NCBI GenBank assembly: GCA_022432975.1
Contig: CM039505.1
Location: forward strand, 18,713,716-18,777,715
Reading direction: 5' to 3'
Length of the DNA stretch: 64,000 bases
Source of the DNA: Begonia masoniana
Taxonomy: Eukaryota > Streptophyta > Magnoliopsida > Cucurbitales > Begoniaceae
Shown here: positions 56,346 to 64,000 of the stretch, piece after piece
How the letters are laid out: each line of letters begins with the position of its first letter
How positions within the stretch are numbered: the stretch's first letter is position 1
Notes under the pieces: generated by a model
Told to the model about the DNA's origin: nothing
Database searches by the model: none
The model's input: only the letters and a program-made list of their open reading frames with translations
Position numbers and translations under genes: made by a program

Positions 56346-59228
56346 AGATGGTATCAGAGCAAAAATGGTCGAGTCGTTCAAAGGATTACCCGATAATGCC
56401 GGCCGCCATGCAATGTGCTTCACCGACTATAAGTATTTCTTTACTTTTACTTTTAGTTAGTTTCTATCTAAGATTAGATTGGTTTGGAGACAGTGAAACA
56501 GAGATTAGAGAATCTTAGGATGAGAGTAAGTCGAATACTCTAGGAGGAATGTGGGAAAAAGGGTAGGGTCGATCCGAGTTAAAGGTAAATGTTAGCCGAG
56601 TAGACGTGATAGTCGTTAGGAAAGGTATGAGTTATATCTTAGTGTTAAAAGAATGCGAATATGTTGGGTTGAATGTAAGGTGATATGCATAAACATAACT
56701 AACCTAGGTGTTTGTAGAAATGGTACGCCTACGATTGTTACCTTTAAGGATAAGATTAGAATAGATAGACATTTGACCCTAGTTAGCAAACCCTTGGGAG
56801 TACTAGAAAGTATTAGGATAAGATGAACTCGATAGAAGTTTGAACTTGAAAATGAAATTGTTGGGAGACACTTTAGACCGTCGTAATGCCATTACTATGA
56901 AATTATGAGGTACGCGAGTGGTTGAGTGTGAGAGTACGTGATTAGAAGGATTAGAAATTTAGATGCCTTGATTAAGTAGAGTCTCTTGAATTAAGATAAT
57001 GTTTTGGGATGTAGACTAAGGTACGCAATGTTAGGATGTGTGGTGAATCAGTGAGAATAAGTAGGATATTGGGAGTAAGGGTGTTAAGTTAGCTACAACA
57101 AGTTTAGGTTGTTGGGTGACTTGTGGTAAAGAAATTTAGGATAATATCGAGAAACCGAGTTGGAAAAATAAAAGAGAGTAGATTAATTATAAATTTTTGG
57201 AATGAATCTGGAGGAAAATTAAATATTTGTCTACAGGTGGAGGAAAATTAAGTATGTGTATAAAGGAAGAAAGCCTTGGAAAAGAAAATAACAATAGTAT
57301 TAGATAAAAAGATTTGAGATTTAGATCATACCTGTTGAGTGGAATACAATCTAAAGAAATATAAAAGTTGTTGAATGAGAATAATGAGAATAATGAGAAT
57401 TCGTCGAAGAACTTTAGCATGCCTTATGGATAAAGTTTAAGTCAGAAAGTTTCGAGGGTTCAACTCGTATGTAACGAAGTCGAAACTGCAGATGTCGTAA
57501 ATAGATTAGGTTAGAGTTAATAAGCTTAAGAGTTGGCGAACTTAAGCGTGAGATGTGAATATGAACTCGAGTATTAGTAGAGGTTGAGAGATGTAAGCTA
57601 GAAGAACGATGAGATTAAATTCTAGATTTGGGACGGACATATGAGAGAGATTAGTTAACTAAGAGAGAGAGTTAGGATAAGAGAGTTAGCCCTCATATGA
57701 AGTTGAAGAACTTAGAGGATATTGAGAATTAAATTGTAAAAGTTTGAAAGGATAGGTAAGGAGTGATTAAGTTAAAGTTAATGAAATGTGTAAGAATACA
57801 TAGTTATAAAAGTTAGACTAAGTTATACGTTTGAACTATGTTAGTGGGTGAAGAGTGAGGTAAGTGAGGAGATTAGTAAATTTTAATGGAAGGTTAGATA
57901 AAAGGGTTAGCCATTGATTAATTAGAGGTCCGTGTGAAACTGCGGTATTTAGAGAATATCAGATAGAAGGAAAGAAAGTTCACACAGAAAGTTTACAACT
58001 AAATTTAGGAGTAAGGGTAATTCAGGAAGGCTGTGAATCTAGGGAAGTTTCAATTTTGAAATTAATGAGGTTGAAGTCAAAGTGGGTATAGATCATTTAA
58101 GGTAGTTGGGTGATGAGTGTTGAGAAAGTTGGGAACAAGTTTAATTAGACCTAAGAATTTGAGTGTTTGGTAATGACTGAAATTAGGAGTTAGACAAATT
58201 GAGCATAGTGAATGTAAGAGATGAGAGCTTTGAGAAATAGTGACAGGTTTAAGAGATGAGAGCTTTGAGTATGAGAGTTGTGTTGGAATAACAAATGAAA
58301 TGTTATGCTTGTTCAAGGTATAAATTGTCTTGATTGGCTGATGTAAGAAAGTGTAAGAGATAGAAGTGATCAGTTAGAAGTGAGATGGTAGAGTGGAAAG
58401 AAAGTTAAAACTTATGGATTTAGGGTAAGACGTTTATGTACTGAGTTCTTAGTGTTACGGTATCAAGTTGGAAAAGTTTGAAAGTTTAGGTGATAATTGA
58501 AGTTAATGGAAGTATAAATACTTAAGCTATAGGAAGCAAAGTTGGGAAAATGAAAACTTTGGGAGATGTAGAAAAGTGTAGTGAAGTCAATAATTGTAGG
58601 GATTATTGAGCATTGTGGTGTATAGTTTGGGATGTATAGTTTAGAATGACCCAATTTAGAATCGTGGAGAGTTGCCAATTTGGAGTGAATGAAAACTCAG
58701 TTAGTACTTCGAGTGTATAGTGAATTAATTTAGGTAGTGAGAGAATTCGGAATATGCAAATGATGTTCACTAATAGGATTTAAGTTGAGAGTCTTCAAGG
58801 GGTTGAAGACAATGGGCATTAAGGATATGTTGTACACCATTTAGAGTATTGTGTGAAGAGTTAGGAACGAGTGAGTCCTGATCTAAGAATTTATAGAGGT
58901 TAGTAAAACTTGAGGTAAGAATTGTACTCATTAGTATCTTAGGATTTCTCGATTATGGTAGCATAGAGAGTCGTAGTGGGTTGTACGTGTTTAGTAGACA
59001 CAGAAGTAGAAAAAGATGAACTTAGCTAGAGAAAAAGATCGAGTTGAAAATTCAGTTAGAAGGGTTTGAGGGTATGAATTAGATTATAGTTAGTGAACAT
59101 GTGAGTATTCGGGTTAGAGCGTAACAGATAGATGAGTAAAGGTATTGGGTAGGTGAGATGAGATGAGTACATTAAGAAATAACAAGGCCACAAATTTTGA
59201 GGACAAAATTTTTGTAAGGAGGGTGGAT
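56346..59228 (+). other. Internal domain without coding capacity, purine-rich plus strand
   Basis: From the PBS to the polypurine tract. All frames are closed at short intervals and no gag, protease, RT, RNase H or integrase motif can be recognised. The plus strand is strikingly rich in A and G and poor in C (for example 57000-58900). The 3' edge (AATTTTGAGGACAAAATTTTTG) is close to that of the coding gypsy element at 40783-40805, so this domain may derive from a gypsy 3' end plus foreign or heavily mutated DNA. Confidence 0.7.
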
Positions 59229-59473
59229 TGTAACACCCGGGATTTTTAAAGGAAAAATTGGAGAGAAAATAAAAGAATAATAAAATAGATTGTTTTAATT
59301 AATTTAAAAGAAAAGTAAATGGTTTCTTAATTTAAGTTCGAGTATTCCCAATGAAATTAAGTCGGGAGTTATAATTAAGAACGAGATTTAACAGTTGATT
59401 GTATGGGAGGAGATGTAATTTGTATTAATGTTTTAATAGGAAATATTATTATTATTATTAAAAAATATAATAA

Positions 59474-59505
59474 AACAACAGAATGGCCGAAGCCATTCTG
59501 TTGTT
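59474..59505 (+). other. LTR hairpin, 14-bp stem, 4-nt loop (family D)
   Basis: AACAACAGAATGGC, loop CGAA, then GCCATTCTGTTGTT. The 5' LTR copy at 51913-51944 keeps the fold with one G-U wobble; the family A relative is at 18394-18427. It follows a TATA-like box immediately, so it may overlap the transcription start. Confidence 0.85.
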
Positions 59506-60299
59506 CGAACGACGAGCGACGAAGACAGGGGAGAGGAGAGCGACGAGAGGCGGATCGCCGACCAAAACCGCCGGCGATTCGACGCTCTCCGGTCAGACGA
59601 CTCCGGCGAGTAGGTTCCGGCCGTCTCTGCTCGCGCACCGACTGGTAAGCATGAGTTTTTCCCTGTTTTTGCTCTGTTCGAGGCCGAGGGTGAGAAGCGA
59701 GTTTGAGCTCCGATCACCAGCCGATTTTGGTTGTTTCCGGCGTGGGTTTGCCGACCCTTGGACCGACTTTCATCGCCTGGCCGTGAGGAGCCCTATTTGG
59801 GCAAAAATTCAGCAAGCCCGATTTGGGCATTTCGAGTTTTGTGATGTGTAGCCTCGAAATTTTGGTTGTTTATGCTAATTGTGGGTGTGGGTGGTTTATT
59901 GGTGAGGAATTTGGTGAAAATTGATGGAAAACCGAGAGGGATGAAATTTCTGATTTAGAGCAGAATCAGGTTTTCTAATTTTTGACCTAGCTACGGTCGT
60001 TGGTTTTAAAATTCTTTTTGGCAGATTAAAATAGGGTATTAGAGGAGTACGTGACCGCTGGAATCGTTCGATTTCGATAACCGACGCGAAAGTTATCCAT
60101 GTTTGAAGTTTCGGGTCGGTTTTTACCGAACTCAAATTAGTGGAACGTTTAGTTAGGTTTTAGTTGGATTATGCTAGAACTAGTAGTTTGAGAGTAATTT
60201 GTGGATGTAGGCTTGATTTTAATGAAGTTTGAATATTTGTCGTAGGTCGAGTTGTAGATGGGCAGGGAACCGAGTAACCTCAGCGAGCTAGGACACCAG

Positions 60300-60883
60300 G
60301 TAAATAGTGGTTGTTATCCTTTTTGCCTTCGGGCCTACACCATAGAACGGTAAATAATGGTTATTTGTCTTTGCTTAGTGATGTGTTGTTGTTTTGTTGT
60401 GTTGTGTTGCATTGTTTTGACATTGTTGTGTTGTGTGGTATTGGTTGACGTTGGGAGTGTTCATCCTGAGTTGGTTGGTTGTTTGGTTTCATGTTGTGTT
60501 GTGTTGTTACGTTGTGTTGAGTTGTTGTTTTGTTGTGTGGTGTTGCATTGTTTGGCATGGTAGTCGATTAAAGAGTAAGGCACCTTTTGGTGCGGGCAAT
60601 AAGGCACCTTTCAGTGCGGGCAACTAAGGCACCTTTCGGTGCGGGCAACTAAGGCACCTTTCGGTGCGGGCAACTAAGGCATCCTATGGGTGCAGGCAAC
60701 TAGTGTTGAGTTATTGTTTTGCTTCGTGTTGTTGAGTTGCGTTGTTGTGTTGTGTGGCATTGTTTGGCCGTATTGTGTTGTGTTGTCGTGTTGTGGCGTG
60801 TTGTTGGGTTGCATTGTGTGTTTGTTGCATTCATTATCCACTGCTTACTAAGCATTAGGCTTACTTTGTGTTCTATGGTGTAG
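60300..60883 (+). other. Predicted LTR leader intron (family D, 3' LTR)
   Basis: Donor CCAG|GTAAATA at 60300; stem-loop GCCTTCGGGC at 60325-60335; box CCTACACCATAGAA at 60334-60347; stem-loop repeats; branch-like CTTACTAAGC at about 60844; acceptor TTCTATGGTGTAG|G at 60871-60884. Box and acceptor are perfect complements over 14 nt. In the 5' LTR the donor G is changed (CGGATAAGT), but a second donor-like ACG|GTAAGT follows the box. Confidence 0.55.
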
Positions 60884-61476
60884 GTGATGCAGTTTACAGG
60901 CGAACTTGATGAGGGAACCAAGGATTAGGGGCAGTCAGAGATTCACGGAGCATGCCGGTGCAGGCAGTTGTCGGGGCGCCTCGACCATGGTCTTCGGGGG
61001 AATGTGGGGCTTTGTATTTTGGTTGATGTTTTTGACAGTTATGGTATAGTTATTTGTAATTGTTGTATATAGTCATAGTTAAGGGTGATGTATCGCCCTA
61101 TACTGTGGACTTTCTTCACTTAGGGATGTTCGTATTTTAGTTTCCCTCTTTACTGCTATTTGGAGATTTCGTATGCTGGTTAGTTAAGTAAGAGTATTCT
61201 GGATCTGGTTGAGAATTGATTCAGTTGCAGGTACCTAGCATTTTGAAGGCGCCATTTTCAGGCGTTACTTTGCCGAAATTTTCGGGAAGGACGTCGTGGT
61301 GTTTAAAGGTTAGGATTAAGATAAATTAGTGAGTCTAGGCAGCTAGGTATAACATAAGAGAGCTTCGGGAGATTTAGTTTTAAATTCTGCTGTGTCCTTT
61401 TTTTTTTAAATTATTGGGGTTATAGTGAGCCAAGTAGCGTACCGAGCCAGGGTGGGTTCGGGGGTGTTACAATGAT

Positions 61477-61635
61477 ATTTGTAATTGTATAATCTGGTTT
61501 AACCATAAGAGTTATTTGAATAAACCATTTCTATAAAGTAATTCAACTTATACTATTTAAATAAGAAAGAGTACTGGATTCTTCAATTTCAATTTCGTTC
61601 TTAGGTTCAGTTAGATGTTTTTCCTCAAGTTTAAC
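61477..61635 (-). pseudogene. Endogenous pararetrovirus, inverted copy, continuation
   Basis: Minus-strand counterpart of about 28165-28330 in the plus-strand copy, i.e. the linker ahead of the protease. It directly continues the 51126-51641 piece once the LTR element and its ATGAT duplication are set aside. It breaks off at 61635 where the tandem array begins. Confidence 0.75.
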
Positions 61636-64000
61636 TTGTAACCCGATTCGGTGCGGGCAACTAAGGCACCTTTCGGTGCGGGCAACTAAGGCACCTTTCG
61701 GTGCGGGCAACTAAGGCACCTTTCGGTGCGGGCAACTAAGGCACCTTTCGGTGCGGGCAACTAAGGCACCTTTCGGTGCGGGCAACTAAGGCACCTTTCG
61801 GTGCGGGCAACTAAGGCACCTTTCGGTGCGGGCAACTAAGGCACCTTTCGGTGCGGGCAACTAAGGCACCTTTCGGTGCGGGCAACTAAGGCACCTTTCG
61901 GTGCGGGCAACTAAGGCACCTTTCGGTGCGGGCAACTAAGGCACCTTTCGGTGCGGGCAACTAAGGCACCTTTCGGTGCGGGCAACTAAGGCACCTTTCG
62001 GTGCGGGCAACTAAGGCACCTTTCGGTGCGGGCAACTAAGGCACCTTTCGGTGCGGGCAACTAAGGCACCTTTCGGTGCGGGCAACTAAGGCACCTTTCG
62101 GTGCGGGCAACTAAGGCACCTTTCGGTGCGGGCAACTAAGGCACCTTTCGGTGCGGGCAACTAAGGCACCTTTCGGTGCGGGCAACTAAGGCACCTTTCG
62201 GTGCGGGCAACTAAGGCACCTTTCGGTGCGGGCAACTAAGGCACCTTTCGGTGCGGGCAACTAAGGCACCTTTCGGTGCGGGCAACTAAGGCACCTTTCG
62301 GTGCGGGCAACTAAGGCACCTTTCGGTGCGGGCAACTAAGGCACCTTTCGGTGCGGGCAACTAAGGCACCTTTCGGTGCGGGCAACTAAGGCACCTTTCG
62401 GTGCGGGCAACTAAGGCACCTTTCGGTGCGGGCAACTAAGGCACCTTTCGGTGCGGGCAACTAAGGCACCTTTCGGTGCGGGCAACTAAGGCACCTTTCG
62501 GTGCGGGCAACTAAGGCACCTTTCGGTGCGGGCAACTAAGGCACCTTTCGGTGCGGGCAACTAAGGCACCTTTCGGTGCGGGCAACTAAGGCACCTTTCG
62601 GTGCGGGCAACTAAGGCACCTTTCGGTGCGGGCAACTAAGGCACCTTTCGGTGCGGGCAACTAAGGCACCTTTCGGTGCGGGCAACTAAGGCACCTTTCG
62701 GTGCGGGCAACTAAGGCACCTTTCGGTGCGGGCAACTAAGGCACCTTTCGGTGCGGGCAACTAAGGCACCTTTCGGTGCGGGCAACTAAGGCACCTTTCG
62801 GTGCGGGCAACTAAGGCACCTTTCGGTGCGGGCAACTAAGGCACCTTTCGGTGCGGGCAACTAAGGCACCTTTCGGTGCGGGCAACTAAGGCACCTTTCG
62901 GTGCGGGCAACTAAGGCACCTTTCGGTGCGGGCAACTAAGGCACCTTTCGGTGCGGGCAACTAAGGCACCTTTCGGTGCGGGCAACTAAGGCACCTTTCG
63001 GTGCGGGCAACTAAGGCACCTTTCGGTGCGGGCAACTAAGGCACCTTTCGGTGCGGGCAACTAAGGCACCTTTCGGTGCGGGCAACTAAGGCACCTTTCG
63101 GTGCGGGCAACTAAGGCACCTTTCGGTGCGGGCAACTAAGGCACCTTTCGGTGCGGGCAACTAAGGCACCTTTCGGTGCGGGCAACTAAGGCACCTTTCG
63201 GTGCGGGCAACTAAGGCACCTTTCGGTGCGGGCAACTAAGGCACCTTTCGGTGCGGGCAACTAAGGCACCTTTCGGTGCGGGCAACTAAGGCACCTTTCG
63301 GTGCGGGCAACTAAGGCACCTTTCGGTGCGGGCAACTAAGGCACCTTTCGGTGCGGGCAACTAAGGCACCTTTCGGTGCGGGCAACTAAGGCACCTTTCG
63401 GTGCGGGCAACTAAGGCACCTTTCGGTGCGGGCAACTAAGGCACCTTTCGGTGCGGGCAACTAAGGCACCTTTCGGTGCGGGCAACTAAGGCACCTTTCG
63501 GTGCGGGCAACTAAGGCACCTTTCGGTGCGGGCAACTAAGGCACCTTTCGGTGCGGGCAACTAAGGCACCTTTCGGTGCGGGCAACTAAGGCACCTTTCG
63601 GTGCGGGCAACTAAGGCACCTTTCGGTGCGGGCAACTAAGGCACCTTTCGGTGCGGGCAACTAAGGCACCTTTCGGTGCGGGCAACTAAGGCACCTTTCG
63701 GTGCGGGCAACTAAGGCACCTTTCGGTGCGGGCAACTAAGGCACCTTTCGGTGCGGGCAACTAAGGCACCTTTCGGTGCGGGCAACTAAGGCACCTTTCG
63801 GTGCGGGCAACTAAGGCACCTTTCGGTGCGGGCAACTAAGGCACCTTTCGGTGCGGGCAACTAAGGCACCTTTCGGTGCGGGCAACTAAGGCACCTTTCG
63901 GTGCGGGCAACTAAGGCACCTTTCGGTGCGGGCAACTAAGGCACCTTTCGGTGCGGGCAACTAAGGCACCTTTCGGTGCGGGCAACTAAGGCACCTTTCG
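61636..64000. repeat. 25-bp tandem array, about 94 copies, runs off the window
   Basis: After a short TGTAACCCGATTC the unit GGCACCTTTCGGTGCGGGCA plus ACTAA repeats with essentially no variation to the last base. Each unit contains GCACC-TTTC-GGTGC, a perfect 5-bp stem with a 4-nt loop. The same unit is present in about five copies in the LTR at 59229-61471 (60575-60690) and fewer in the 5' LTR (about 55510-55590), which identifies the array as an expanded LTR repeat. Confidence 0.97.

Larger units (their letters stand above)
51642..61471 (+). mobile_element. Coding-less LTR retrotransposon, TSD ATGAT (family D)
   Basis: Two LTRs (51642-56345 with a nested solo LTR, and 59229-61471) flank a 2.9-kb interior. 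Exact ATGAT at 51637-51641 and 61472-61476. A perfect initiator-Met PBS TGGTATCAGAGC at 56349-56360 and polypurine AAGGAGGGTGGA before the 3' LTR show it is structurally complete, but no gag or pol motif is visible. It is inserted in the inverted pararetrovirus copy. Its movement would have depended on proteins of a related gypsy element. Confidence 0.92.
59229..61471 (+). repeat. 3' LTR of the coding-less element, 2243 bp
   Basis: The cleanest copy of this LTR. In order: TGTAACACCCGGG, an ATT run, AAATATAATAAAA TATA-like box (59465), a 14-bp hairpin, donor-like CCAG|GTAAATA (60300), GCC...GGC stem-loop, box CCTACACCATAGAA, GTT-rich low-complexity DNA, about five 25-bp stem-loop repeats (60575-60690), CTTACTAAGC, acceptor TATGGTGTAG|GTGA (60883), and the GGGGGTGTTACA end. 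Confidence 0.93.

Noticed and set aside
60357..60627. Cys/Val-rich open frames (also at 55330-55539)
   Set aside because: Low-complexity GTTGTGTTGTG DNA in the family D LTR gives these in several frames on both strands.
61636..64000. Possible CRISPR-like repeat array
   Set aside because: The repeats are contiguous with no unique spacers, the context is plant nuclear DNA, and the unit derives from an LTR.

Overview
The window is nuclear DNA from a flowering plant, almost certainly a eudicot. The evidence is a spliced LRR receptor kinase gene, plastid-type transit-peptide coding sequence, tRNA-iMet-primed LTR retrotransposons, a 5S-rRNA-bearing Cassandra TRIM and endogenous caulimovirid DNA. 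The AT-rich background and the style of the LTRs suggest a cucurbit, but I cannot prove that. Only one gene looks intact: a receptor kinase at 10.5-14.2 kb. Nearly everything else is nested transposable elements.

Layout. 1-80 is the 3' end of an LTR cut by the window edge. 2.70-8.57 kb is a Mutator-like element (MULE) with inverted arms of about 420 bp. It holds a transposase C-terminal remnant and a second, antisense 'putative plant transposon protein' pseudogene. Three later elements sit inside it: a hAT-like element carrying a captured transit-peptide exon, a multimeric Cassandra TRIM (TSD ATCAA) and a solo LTR (TSD GTCTC). 8.6-14.2 kb is the promoter, 5'-UTR intron, upstream ORF and two-exon LRR-RLK gene. 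14.8-15.6 kb holds two convergent, broken S1-family (self-incompatibility-like) genes. 15.9-27.1 kb is solo LTRs, two of them nested in a third.

27.27-61.6 kb is an endogenous pararetrovirus (Caulimoviridae) locus in pieces. A plus-strand copy is more than one unit long and is followed by an inverted minus-strand copy. It was later broken by a solo LTR (28.8-31.3), a chromodomain Ty3/gypsy element with decayed gag-pol (32.7-42.7), a three-level LTR nest (45.5-51.1) and a coding-less LTR element (51.6-61.5) whose 5' LTR carries another solo LTR. 61.64-64.0 kb is a near-perfect 25-bp tandem array that runs off the window. Five-base target-site duplications support most of these insertions and give their order.

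The most interesting signal is shared by the LTRs of several diverged families. In LTR sense orientation each has a splice-donor-like CAG|GTAAGT, a short GCC...GGC stem-loop followed by a CCTACA[C/T]C box, a family-specific array (stem-loop units in most families), a CTTACTNAG branch-point-like box and an acceptor TGTAG|GT. The CCTACAYC box is complementary to the acceptor region over 8-15 nt, and the paired bases change together between families. I read this as a conserved, structured leader intron. The tandem arrays, including the 94-copy array at the right edge, look like expansions of repeats of the kind these LTRs carry.
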